The notes below the pieces were generated by a model. The model ran no database searches. It was not told the origin of the DNA and saw nothing but the letters and a program-made list of their open reading frames with translations. The position numbers and the translations under genes were made by a program. From Phallusia mammillata (taxonomy: Eukaryota > Chordata > Ascidiacea > Phlebobranchia > Ascidiidae): a stretch of 64,000 nucleotides of DNA. The DNA lies in contig QLIY01000139.1 of NCBI GenBank assembly GCA_003260075.1, forward strand, positions 134,001 through 198,000, read 5' to 3'. How positions within the stretch are numbered: position 1 is the stretch's first letter; the number at the start of each line of letters is the position of its first letter. Positions 47,745-64,000 of this stretch are shown here, one piece after another.

Positions 47745-47995
47745 CTAGGCCTACATTTTGCTTAGCACGAAATAGGTAAAACTCCTTTCGGGAACAAGTA
47801 AACTATTTTCATTATTTTAATGCCTTGTCCTCCGTACCTGTTGCACGACGGGGCGGTTTTGTACCATTACAAGGCTAGCAGCGCTTCGACTGTTATGCGC
47901 GCGCTCCCTGCAATCACAAAGTAAGAAAGACGTTTAACTCTTTGAACCTAAGCTCTCTAGCGCCTCTAAAGTACACATGTGTTAAGTAGTTACCC
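47745..47995 (+). pseudogene. Orphan vWA exon 5 between H and I
   Basis: A duplicate of gene J exon 5 plus flanks (compare 53565-53770 and 54095-54140). The exon body 47821-47920 encodes LLHDGAVLYHYKASSAST and ends in a good donor, but the acceptor AG has become AT. No neighbouring exon belongs with it. It also preserves the MITE-free form of gene J intron 5. Confidence 0.75.
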
Positions 47996-48019
47996 GACAA
48001 AACAAGTAAACAACTGGTG

Positions 48020-48310
48020 CAACAAAACTCATTGTTTAAATAAACTGCAAGTGCACTTACAACTCTAACAAGTTAACTTGAAGATGTGGCAAAAGAGTGT
48101 TTATCTTAAAAAAGTATTTTTATGATTTATTTTACTAAATGCTGCAAAATCGTTGACAAAAAATGACGTTCTTGGATACGATGTCTGTGGTTCTTGTTCA
48201 TGCACAAAGAAATAAAACTAGAATACTAAACAGTAGCTGCAAAAAAATGAACTTTGTCGGTTAAACGATCACAGAAAACAACAAATTGACCTGCAAACGA
48301 CTAATTTTAG
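48020..48310. repeat. Copy of the G-H spacer in the H-I spacer
   Basis: Counterpart of 42860-43145; see that entry. Confidence 0.65.
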
Positions 48311-48402
48311 GTTCTGATTTCAGACACGACTTTTGTGACCAGCACATTGTGTATTTGTGTCAGTAACTTAGACTGTACTGACGAAAATGCTCTTGCATTT
48401 TT

Positions 48403-48494
48403 AGGGGTTCAAACTCTCCCGGGGACGAATCTAGACCAAGTTTTTTTGTTGAACATGGGTCAGGCGTGCCGGACCATTAGACTAATTTCCATTG
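48403..48494 (-). mobile_element. Diverged tRNA-derived SINE
   Basis: Minus-strand copy related to 33970-34083, sharing GATTCGTCCCCGGGAG and CGCCTGACCCAT. The B box is degenerate (AGTTTGAACCCC). Confidence 0.5.
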
Positions 48495-48655
48495 TTAGTA
48501 AATTGTGTGAATAACTCCGTTTCCAGTGCCGCAGAGGCTCTCGTATTCTCGCCTAGGGGCATGCAAGTAAAGACTGACCCGTTAGCTAGAGCAAAAATTG
48601 ACTATTATATCGTTGAACTGTGTCTATCACAGTCTAGGGTAAAAAAAGTTTAAGA

Positions 48656-50699
48656 ATGGTAACTGTTGCATTGGGTTGGCTTGTTGCCTTCGCTTGTTGT
48701 CACCAAGTGGCTTCTGGGCTGAAATGTATAACCTGTGATCGTGCCTTAAGTAATGAGGAATGCAACCTCCAAGGAGAACAACAATGTCATATCAACCAGG
48801 TTAAGTAGAATGGAAATATTAGTAACCTGTTTTTAAAAAGGCAAAGTTTTGCAGAACTCCTGCGAAGCGGTGGTAAGAAGGTATAAGAACAAGTCGTATG
48901 TTAGAAAAGGTTGCAAGGACACCATGGCTTGCAGTAACAACCAAATGCAAGTAAGAGAAAACGTCTGTTGCCTTCCTGAAGGGCGCAAAAAACTCTGTAA
49001 AAATAATTGTTTATAAATATATTGACAGAACAACAGGCCTTCAGGCAAATCTACTCAATGCAATGGAGACCAAGTCAACTCATTTTGTACTTGTTGCTGT
49101 GAAGGAGATTTGTGCAACGTCGGAACTGACACCTGTTTAAACTTAGTACACATATCTGTATCACCACAACGTCAGTACTTCATACACATCTTACAACTAG
49201 TAAAAAGTTGTTGTAAGTTTTATGCAAAATACCAAGCCATATATTGCACATTTTAGTTGGTTTCAACGACTGCGCAACGCCACCTAGAAAAATTCCACAT
49301 GGAATCATCAACTGTGAGAACGGAGTTTGCAAATATCAATGCACTGATGAAACTTATGAGTTGTGGCCAGTAGGAAGAGATCAGAACGTGTGTGGAGCTG
49401 ACGGCAACTGGCAATTCGACACACCTTGTTGTGCACGTAAGAATTGTTAATTAAATTAAATAAAGGTGATGTTCAACCTCGGCAGATCTTAATCTGAAGA
49501 TCACTGCTCTCCGGATATTGCAATATTTTACTGCAGTCAGTAAGAAATATGTATGAAATTAAATCTCAACAATTTGGCCGAAAGATCAGATATAAATTAT
49601 ATTTGAATAAGAAAGTAAATAATCTAGGATTACAGACCGATACATAGACAAAACTGTCTTACGATTGACAATACAAAAAAAAAACTCTTTTTGACCTAAC
49701 GACGCTAGAATTTTAAGCGTTTAAATAATTACTGCAGAAACCTTGCATTAAAGGTAAACCTCGGAAGTTTTAATTTGTAGTTACTAACGAACTAGCCTTT
49801 TTTAGTTCATAATAAAGAGTTATAAACCCATCATTGCTCCATAATCTGTTTGAATTAACAGGACCCTGTCCACCGCACTCCCTATTCGATTTAATAGTTT
49901 TGTCACATTCGAAACCTGAGTATTCTGTCAAGAGTTGGGAAACACTCGCCGCAATTACCGGGTCAGTACAGCTTCTAAACACAAAAGCTATTTCCAGGTA
50001 CACCTAATATTTGATAACTGCAGCACAAATAACGCCAAATAGATTTTTTTCCTTCTGTAAACTGCAGAATGCCCTGCATGAGTTGTAAGTTATATTTTAT
50101 TTTAAACCAAACGGACTTTATTGGGACCTAACTTAAATTTGTGTCTCTATTGCTGGGTAATTTTAATTTCACTTTTGGACCTAATACGAGAAGGGTTTAG
50201 GCCGAATTTCTAACTTGTACTTTCGGGTTCAGGTCGAGTTTGGGTCCGCTTACAACATTGATCTGAGGTTCAAATTCTTTCAACCGCATTACATAATACA
50301 TTTTCAAACTGATATATTTTTAATGAAGAATGACGTATTGTTTCAGATTAATTGACATAAGTGCAGAATCTACATTGTTCGCTGGAGTGTCGTACGGTGC
50401 AGAGCCTTACGAATCGTCAGTCATCAACTTCAACGACTACGAGTACAATAAAACGCTAATGTTGCAAATCTTTCAAGAAAAAAGAACTCCTACTGAAAAC
50501 GGTTAGAATTTCCAATTGTCTGATTCGTACATAAACGTGGTGGTTATTGTAGAGTCTTACTATCCTGTTTGTGTGGCAACATACGCTATGAAACTTATGT
50601 TGTGTCTTTCCACAAATACTTACGGTTTAAAACTCATATTCCGACAGAGATTCAATTGAAATTAACACTCGGTGATACAATTCAATTGCATTTAAAAAA

Positions 50700-50782
<83 letters not shown>

Positions 50783-51742
50783 ATAAGTAGAGCCATGCTT
50801 TGCTGGCGGGGTTGGTGCTTTTGGTGGTAAGTTTAAGCAAAATAGGCTAGATTCGGGCCTTGTGACAAACTAATTTTGGATGCAAAATATTTTTATCGAG
50901 TTTTGACACGATTTCGGGCTTGTACTTTTAGTCGACCCTGATTTCAGCTTAAAACTACAAAAAATACGAAACGAAAATTGATCAAGTGTCCTTCTGTTGA
51001 ACAATCCTTGTTTAGGAGTTCCTGTCAATACCGGTGCAGCAATTCAGTACGCGATTGAAAACCTGTTGCAGAGTGATAAAGGGATGAGGGACGAACGAGT
51101 GCCAAAAGCCATATTCATTACAACCGACAGCAACTCAGACGATGACGTTAAGACAGCGGCAAAAAGGGCCCGAGACTTGGGATATCTCGTAAGTTAACAG
51201 GCTAACGCCAACCTTAACTCACAACATTTTACCATTTACAAGCAGCATCAAACATTTTGAATTCACAAAAAAAACTACGCAAAAGTTCTACAGCAGGACG
51301 CGTGAGCAGTATTGTAAAACTCTACATTTTTTTTGACTTCCTTCAGAAACGAAAAACATCTCAATAAATTGTTTTATCAATGTAGGCCTACGGCCAGTGC
51401 CTACAGAATGCCATAGTCCGACTATAATCGCCCAGTATACAGGCTTTTCCCACATACTCTATTTGAATCAGTAACTAAAGATGGTAAATACCAGAACATA
51501 TATCGTTGACAACCTAGATCTGCATTCATTAGTTCTACTATAACTCGTAGATGTACGTGTACGCATTCGAAAGGGACGGAGTGACTTTGGACGACGAGCA
51601 GTTGCTTGACATTACCGGCGACCCAAAACATATATTCAAGTTCGGCATGAATATTGAAACGTTTCCCGACTTCTGGTGGCAAGACCTGGTTGACCACTTT
51701 TGCGAAGACCCGTGTGTACACGTGTTACACGATCATTCATAA
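48656..51742 (+). CDS. Array gene I: secreted LU-CCP-vWA protein, intact
   Basis: Exons 48656-48799, 48855-48950, 49029-49170, 49257-49436, 49862-49961, 50347-50501, 51016-51188, 51551-51742; 393 residues. Signal peptide MVTVALGWLVACC-like, LU (LKCITC, VRKGC, CTCCCEGDLCN), CCP-like (IPHGIINC, YELWPVGRDQNVC), vWA with FDLIVLSHSK (first metal motif lost), VNTGAAIQYAIEN and TDSNSDDDV. Sister of H: exon 8 differs at about 13 of 192 bases, and the 3' flank is nearly the same. The CCP exon is uninterrupted, so I is the likely functional copy of the pair. Intron 6 holds the 82-base poly-G run. AATAAA at 52028-52033. Confidence 0.88.
49596..49611 (+). repeat. Spliced-leader-like 16-mer (15 of 16)
   Basis: ATTATATTTGAATAAG differs at one base from the leader-like sequence at 59905. 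It is followed by AAAGTAAAT, so no donor GT follows the leader directly. Confidence 0.3.
50700..50781. repeat. Poly-G homopolymer, 82 bases, in gene I intron 6
   Basis: Follows TTTAAAAAA and precedes TATAAGTAGAGCC. The paralogous intron of gene H has ordinary sequence here (CAACATTGTATAACATG), so the run was gained or wrongly assembled in I. Confidence 0.95.
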
Positions 51743-52644
51743 ATATGAAATACCTGGACTTCTGTTCAATGAGTGTGTTGGTTCACGTTTCTAATTGCAC
51801 ATTGCTTAGTCTATATGTCTTAGTTGTGTAACAAGAAGTATTGCTCAAACAGATTTACCTAACACTGTCTCCATTTGAATTTTATATACTAATGAACATT
51901 TTAACAAATACAACAAAGGAACAAAACATATCAGCGTGGAAATTTTATATTTCAAGGACTGTGGCCTTCGGTATCTGCAATTTAACAAAACAGTGTCGTA
52001 AAACTAGAAAGGGTCTTTTGTTACCCAAATAAACAGAAACACCGAGCAGTTGCAACGCATTGCGTATTTGTTTCTGCACATCACATGAGCCAAACTTACA
52101 CAACATACACGCCCACTTTATTCACGTCCACGTTAGATGAAAAGAAATTTACTAAGATTTTTATAGTTCCTACGAAAAATTAAAGCAGCGCTTATCATAG
52201 AATACTGGGATTTCACACAGACATGTAAATTGATAACTAATTTTTTTACCGGTCTGTACTCTGTCTGCCAAACCCATTTCACAGAAAGCTATTTGCTCGC
52301 ACATAGATAATTTAATAGAATCGTAGAATCACATAATAGAATATTTTAACGCAAGTTACATGTGCAATTAGCCGGATGTGGTTAAAAACACATGTTGGAC
52401 ATGTTTTATGTTGTAACACTACACTCTTAACTAGACTTCGTCAGACTAAGTGCCAAAAAATCGCCAGAATAAGTGGGGGCAAGAGAAGTTCTTAGAGCAT
52501 AAAAATCTGAAATTTACTACACATATTTGCTGCAGGTATTAATCACCCCAGGGCATACAACAACTGTATTTTGTGTAAAACATTTTTGCCGATTTTGAAA
52601 GTGATTTGTAGCCTAAACACGACGAGAAAGCACAGCCAGCTAGT
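51743..52644. other. Spacer between I and J
   Basis: The first part to about 52180 repeats the 3' flank of gene H (47192-47700). The remainder has no recognised feature. Confidence 0.5.
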
Positions 52645-54813
52645 ATGAAGGATTTAGTTTTGCTGTCGCTCGTCTTTGCTATTTTGTCTTTTGTGTTTAC
52701 CCCCGTTTTATCACTAAAGTGTGTTACATGTAATAGTGCTTTGGGTTTCAGAACATGCAATATTAACGGAGAGCAGCAATGGCAGGGATCTCAGGCAAGT
52801 TAATGTGTTAGTTTTATCAAGTCAAATGCATTATGTGTAAACATATATATATATATTAGGACATCTGTGAAACAGTAATAAGACGACACAATGACAAAAT
52901 GTACGTTAGTAAAGGATGCAAGAAGGCCTTGGCCTGCAGAAACAACCAAAAACAGGTGGGAAAGAAAAATAGTCAACAAAACACCCAACTATATTTCTAC
53001 ATGCTTCTTTTCCAGAACAATAGGCCTTCAGGCAAATCTACTCAATGCAATGGAGATCAACTCAACTCATTTTGTACTTGTTGCTGTGATGGAGATTTGT
53101 GTAACGCAAGAATTGACACTTGCTTCTCTGATGTGTCTTTCCCAATTTTGTCGGGTTGGTTTACTGAGAAGCACTATAGAAGCTAACAAATGTCTGCTTG
53201 GTGTTTTTAAACTAAATTTTAACCTAAATACAGTTCCAGTAGGAAACGAACTTGGCTTTATTTGTTGTACAAAAGGTGGATTCAATGACTGTCGACTGCA
53301 ACCAAACAGATTACCGCATGGAAACATTCACTGCGAAAACTCACTTTGCAGATACCAATGCACTGAGCCAACTTACGAACTGTGGCCAGTAGGACTAGAT
53401 CAGAACGGTTGTGGAGCTGACGGCACCTGGGAATATGATCCACCATGCTGTGCTCGTAAGGTTTATGAGATGTACACACAAAAATTAGGTTTGATTATTC
53501 TTTATTCAGAAAGAAGTTAGAAACAATTTAAATATTTCATTATGGAATCCAAAATGCTCACAAAAGTTCTAGGACTACATTTTGCTTCGCATGTAATAGG
53601 TAAAACTTCTTTCAGTAACAAATAAACTATTTTCAATATTTTAGGCCCTTGTCCACCATATCTGTTGCACGACTGGGCGGTTTTGTACCACTACAAAGAT
53701 AGCAGCGCTTCAATCGTTATGCGCGTGCTTCTTGCAATCACAGAGTAAGAAAGACGTTTAACTCTTTGAACCTAGACCAGTGGTTCTCAACTGGTGGTCC
53801 ATAGACCACTAGTGGTCCATGATGACTTTTTGGATGGTCCACAGGACGTCCGCTAAGTTTGTCGATAAACTAGAGATTATTGCATATTACATATTGAAAG
53901 AGTATTGAAATGTTAGCTGTTAATAATTGTATCACACTTCTGGAAAATCGGTTTTAAAGAATTATGTTTCAAGCCCAAATAGTAGTTTTGTATGTGTACT
54001 TCAATCTTGCTCAAAAATAAAATGGTCCACGATATTAGTTTTACTTGCGCGGTGGTCCATGGCCGAAAACGAGTTGAGAACCACTAACCTAGTCTATAGA
54101 GCCTGTAAAGGCCACAGGTATTAAGTAGTCACCCGACAAACCCAAGTAACGACTGGTTAGTTTAGATTGATTGATATTGGCGAGGAATCAACGCTTCTCG
54201 CTGGAGTATCGTATGGAGCTGAACCTTACAACTCGTCAGTTATTAACTTTAACGAGTACGAACACAATAAAACCCTAATGATGAGTATCTTTCAAGAACG
54301 AATGCAAACTTCCAAAGTTGGTAAGTTTAAAACATGAAACAATACATTGCGTCAACAACAATCATCCATGTGTTTAATGATAGATTCACTTATCAATACG
54401 GGAGCAGCAATACAATACGCTTTGGACAACCTTCTAGACATGGAAAAGGGTATGAGAGACGAGAGGGTTCCAAAAGTCATACTTATCGTGACAGACAGCA
54501 ATCCATCCGATGACGCAACGGCCGCGGCGAAAGTAGCACAAAAAATGGGATATCACGTAAAATCAAGCCTAAATGTAAACTTTAATTATACCTAAGCATA
54601 GCATATTTATATTTTTTACAGCTGTACGTGTATGCATTTGAGCGGGATGGTGTTGTGTTCGATGACCAGCTATTCCTTGACATTACTGACGACCCAAATC
54701 ATATATTCAAGTTTGACGAAAATTTTCAAACCTTTTCTGACGCATGGTGGAGCGAATTGGCACTACATTTCTGTAAAGACCCTTGCGTCCATGTTTTGCA
54801 CAACCACCGTTAA
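52645..54813 (+). CDS. Array gene J: secreted LU-CCP-vWA protein with GC donor and lost LU cysteine
   Basis: Most compact member. Exons 52645-52794, 52860-52955, 53016-53154, 53276-53455, 53645-53744, 54166-54320, 54384-54556, 54622-54813; 394 residues. Signal peptide MKDLVLLSLVFAILSFVFTP; LU opens LKCVTC but the fourth Cys is Trp (EQQWQGSQ for EQQCQVNQ). The donor of intron 1 is CAG|gcaagt, a textbook GC donor. CCP-like domain: LPHGNIHC, YELWPVGLDQNGC. vWA: HDWAVLYHYK, INTGAAIQYALDN, and TDSNPSDDA, where the acidic run is altered. Intron 5 carries a complete hAT MITE. Confidence 0.84.
53778..54086. mobile_element. hAT MITE in gene J intron 5
   Basis: 309 bp, ends CAGTGGTTCTCAA and TTGAGAACCACTA. 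Flanks ACCTAGAC (53770-53777) and ACCTAGTC (54087-54094) match at 7 of 8. The orphan paralogue near 47950 shows the uninterrupted site, which confirms insertion after duplication. Confidence 0.88.
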
Positions 54814-54885
54814 GCAGTGAAAGATGTTAGCACTGACAACGTACAGTGAACATGAGAAACGAAACATTAAAAAGCATTATTAATA

Positions 54886-54960
54886 TCACTGATGATGGCA
54901 TGAGCATTTGCCGAAACGTTTGAATCGTCGCTTTTTACGTCTATTTGGGCCGTAATATTC
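54886..54960 (+). repeat. Hammerhead/Penelope-like repeat, best copy
   Basis: CTGATGA at 54889-54895, a possible stem GGCA (54897-54900) with TGCC (54909-54912), then GAAAC from 54913. This resembles the hammerhead ribozyme core, but one unpaired U separates CTGATGA from the stem. Confidence 0.55.
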
Positions 54961-55339
54961 GTCATTACACCTATGATCGAAACAGTGTACTGTGTTTCAT
55001 TTCCCGAAAAACAAACGACAGCATGTTTATACAAAGCTTTTTCGACCTTCAAAACAAGTAAGAATAAATGTTTGTGGTGATATGTGGTCATTGACAGCTG
55101 TTGTGTGCTAGAAATGACGTTGAGCATTTCCAGAGTCATAGAAATAACGCGTACCCCAACTGGCAAATTTGGCCGCTATTTGTAAAAGCATGAGCCTCGT
55201 GTTGCAATGGGTGCGAAGAAACAGGTTTTTAAGGCTTTAGCTGTTGTTCACGAGCCTAAAATAGACTCAGTTTGTACTTCAAACTTCCCAAGTGAGTAAA
55301 TATTGTTAACATATGAGAGTATTACTGCGTTGTGAGAGA

Positions 55340-55699
55340 GTAAGAGAGTAACAATAAACAAGCAGTAAAAAAACTGAACAATGTGTTTACTTCATTGAAG
55401 AAACCTGGCAGCACTTTTTCCTGCAAACTGCTTTTTTGTAAGGCTTTTTTGGTAACTGCTTTGCCATGAATATGAAGTCGAAGCTTCACATACTTTTTCA
55501 CAATTTTGGGCACAACATCAGCATGGAAGTTGGGAGTTTCCAAACTTTGTAGCATGGGAAGCAGAATTTTAAACTTTTCATTTTCTGCTGTCATTTCGAA
55601 ATTTGTTTGACGGAAAATACTTTCAGCCTGTTTAAGGATTACCAACAGCTTCTTAGAAGGGTGGCAAAGATGCATAGTAATTTTCTGTTGATGTAGCAT
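55340..55699 (-). pseudogene. Possible P-element/THAP-type transposase relic
   Basis: A 125-codon minus-strand frame includes LCHPSKKLLVILKQAESIFR and VPKIVKKYVKLRLHIHGK, which recall the C-terminal region of P-element or THAP9-like transposases. No catalytic core or start context is visible, and the frame begins next to the MITE at 55704. The family call is tentative. Confidence 0.3.
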
Positions 55700-55703
55700 A
55701 GGG

Positions 55704-56164
55704 CAGGGCTACTCAAACTTTCTTGCTTTGCGACCCCATTTTAGAACAGAAATTTCTACGCGACCCCTTGATGGGTATGATGCAAAGAAATACTTATATT
55801 TTAAATATATACCATTTAATGGCGCCTAAAAAGTCTAAATTAATATCTAACTTGATACACAGTCTTAAATTTTATGACGTCATAATCTCTATTGTGACGC
55901 TTGTGGTATCTGCTTTTTCGCATTGTTTGCACACAATAGGCATAAAAAGTCTGCCGCATATGGTTACTAGGCTGGTAATACTCTTTTAAGTTCTACAAAA
56001 TGTGCTTAGAGCAGTTTGAATACACGGGAATGATGTTTAAACAATAAATGTACGCACGTATACCATTTATTGTGACTGACATAATCACCCATAATGTTTC
56101 GCGACCCCAAAATTACATTACGCGACCCCAATTGGGGTCGCGACCCACAGTTTGAGAAGCCCTG
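55704..56164. mobile_element. hAT MITE, 461 bp
   Basis: Ends CAGGGCTACTCAAACTTTC and CAGTTTGAGAAGCCCTG; internal GCGACCCC blocks near both ends. Perfect 8-bp duplication GCATAGGG at 55696-55703 and 56165-56172. Confidence 0.88.
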
Positions 56165-56172
56165 GCATAGGG

Positions 56173-57704
56173 TATGGTCGTATATGGCTGGCTGTATATA
56201 TGATCGAAGCGGGTGAGACGGGATTCCTTGCTTGAAATTGCAACACGATTTTCGCAATATGTTATGCATTCCTAGTAGTAATTTTTTTTCAAATTTAAAA
56301 AGGTCTTCGTGGATCCCGTTGTTAGTTTTTTTTTCTGTGTAAAATTGGTCCGAATGGTTTTAAGAGTGGTAAAGGTTGGAGACCCCTGACATATGTGCTT
56401 ATTGTTTCAAGGATAGAGTAGTGAGCTTAGCCTAATAAACTTAACTAAACGGAAGCCTACACAGAAAGTTAATTGACAAGGATCAGAGCACCGTATCTAA
56501 CGTTTTCTCGTGTCGCCGTCAGTGTGACTTCCGAATATTCCAAATTTATGCCGGGATAGAAGTGTTTTGATCGCAAAAATGGTAAACGCAGCGGTTCCTA
56601 AACTGGGGTCCGCTGTCCTTTAGGCAGGGTATTTTGCGGGGACCGGGAAAAGGTGGAAGTAATTCTATATTTATATTTGGCGTCAGTTTGTGCAACTGAA
56701 TCAGTTTAAATCAAAATGAAAGTAAGGATCGACCGTCTCCATTGCTAAACTTTATGCATGACAACCAAACAAAAATGCCATTGTTCGCGCACAAATACAA
56801 TGCTTTTGTCTTGTCTGTGATGTCAGATTTGGATTATGGTTATGCGCAATTTTGCATAACTAGCTAAAATCCTGCAATCAGCTTTTGTTTTTCTGAAATA
56901 CACATTCAGGCTTGCGGACCGTGAGCCCTCGAAATAATGGCAAAAGGACCGTTTAGAAAAAATAACGAAAATGTTTGAGAAAAACTGGGCTAATGAACCG
57001 AGATAAATTTTGTCAGGGATTGTGTATCATAATATATGGCAACCCTAGTCTAACACAAAAGGGGTCACAATTAGGCTTGCGTGTTGTGATTGCGACCTTG
57101 GAAAGAACACGTTTATGTTGATACTTGTCATCAAAAATAATTTAGGGTAAGTGTTCATTAATTTGTGACGGCCAGCTCAGTAAGTTAAATGCTAGGATTG
57201 ATGCAAATTCGTTCCTCGAACGTTCACCATAAGCTTTGCTGCAGCCCAGCCTTGGCGTATTGCAATTAGTACCACATTTGCAGACTGTCAATTTATCCAA
57301 CTAATTTGTTGATGTTTGGGAAATCGAAGTGTTTGTTTAAGAAAAAGAAACGGTGGAATAAACAAACCCGTTTTGAAAGTGCCCATTTTTACGTGCGATT
57401 TTTAATTTCGAAAATGTTACGTCATGGTCACGTGATTACGGTAAAGCTGACTGACTGAACTGAATGACTTGGTTGAGTATTGAGTAATCAGTTTATTGTG
57501 TTAATTGTGGCACACATGTTTTCATTGTTTTGTGCTTTTTCTGAAATTTGTTTCTGATATTGTGTACTGCTAATGTTTATGTATAACAGAAAATTTTGGT
57601 TTTATTCAGCTGCACATTATGAATAAATCTTTTTATTAATGAAGTATTGAAATAAAAAAACAGTCAACTATTTTAACTGACTAAGTAGGTTTTAGCATTA
57701 ATCT
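56173..57704. other. Spacer before YME1L-type gene
   Basis: Holds a likely hAT fragment starting near 56590 (CAGCGGTTCCTAAACTGGGG). No gene or clear promoter seen. Confidence 0.4.
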
Positions 57705-63442
<5,738 letters not shown>

Positions 63443-63524
63443 CGCCCTAAAGTGGTTGTTTTTTTGTTTTTGCCTGAACGCGGGGCGTCAACACTGTTTG
63501 TCATGGGGTAATTGTAACTTAGAA

Positions 63525-63530
63525 AATAAA
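63525..63530 (+). terminator. Polyadenylation signal of the YME1L-type gene
   Basis: AATAAA 83 bases after the stop codon. Confidence 0.65.
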
Positions 63531-64000
63531 CGAGGGGCGTATTTCAAGCAGTTTTTTTACGTTTTCACCACTTTGTGAAAGAAGTAGCCGTCAGCCCAAT
63601 TGTGGCATATGCTTTTGAGAGACACGAGAGACAAACTTGCCTTCTTCTTTTTTCTCTCCTTTCGAAGATTCCCTTGTACAAGAAACTTACACCCCATTTT
63701 ATGACTGCCTCTTACATAAGGTTATAACCATTTTTCTAAATAACCAAATACTTGGCATTGCGGTAAAATTTTACCTATGCAACGGGTACGAAATACATCC
63801 AAAACAATAGCAGTTTTAAAGCATGTTTGCTGAACAAGAGCGCCTTGATTGCCTGTAAACTTTGTATAATATCATTAGTGTAAAAAAACATTAGTTTGTC
63901 AAATTGAGTTGAACTTCACGACGTTATGTCATCTTTACGTTTTTGTTTTGTTTGTCAGGACAATTGCCTGAAATTTTTGTACTGTATTTAAAAAAAACGC
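63531..64000. other. Right-hand flank
   Basis: AT-rich DNA with no supported feature. Confidence 0.4.

Noticed and set aside
50569..50790. Glycine-rich plus-strand protein
   Set aside because: Translation of the second poly-G tract inside an intron.
52891..53520. 209-codon frame over gene J exons 2-4
   Set aside because: It reads the LU exons out of frame through introns. The exon structure with correct splice sites and cysteines explains the region better.

Overview
The window reads as nuclear DNA of an ascidian tunicate, most likely a Ciona-type species. The evidence is AT-rich intergenic DNA, many short GT-AG introns, compact genes, an exact copy of the 16-nt sequence I remember as the Ciona trans-spliced leader, and metazoan proteins (a LIV-1 family ZIP zinc transporter and a mitochondrial i-AAA protease). 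The species call is an inference.

Layout. (1) 0.36-7.2 kb, minus strand: 5' part of a ZIP (SLC39A, LIV-1 subfamily) metal transporter that runs off the left edge, with several MITEs in its introns. (2) 7.2-9.2 kb: spacer with a palindromic MITE and an 88-base poly-G run. (3) 9.2-54.8 kb, plus strand: the main feature, a head-to-tail array of ten paralogous genes, here called A-J. Each has up to eight exons and encodes a predicted secreted protein of about 390-415 residues: signal peptide, Ly6/uPAR three-finger (LU) domain, one CCP/sushi-like domain, then a von Willebrand factor A (vWA) domain split over four exons. Exon lengths and intron phases are conserved, so nearly every gene could be reconstructed exon by exon with frame closure. 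Two intronless seven-transmembrane receptor genes sit in the array, one on each side of gene C. Gene F lacks the LU domain, E has a Pro/Arg-rich linker, D and H carry poly-G frameshifts at the same CCP position, A lacks a visible start codon, and an orphan vWA exon lies between H and I. (4) 54.8-57.7 kb: repeats and a possible transposase relic. (5) 57.7-63.4 kb, plus strand: a complete 16-exon YME1L-type mitochondrial AAA metalloprotease.

How it may work together (inference): the array encodes soluble modular proteins with three typical interaction folds, diversified by tandem duplication, sequence exchange, domain loss and linker change. Co-location with two lineage-divergent 7TM receptors makes a secreted-recognition or ligand/receptor locus worth testing. 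I do not recognise this LU-CCP-vWA combination as a named family. The flanking ZIP and YME1L genes look like ordinary single-copy genes that bound the expanded region.
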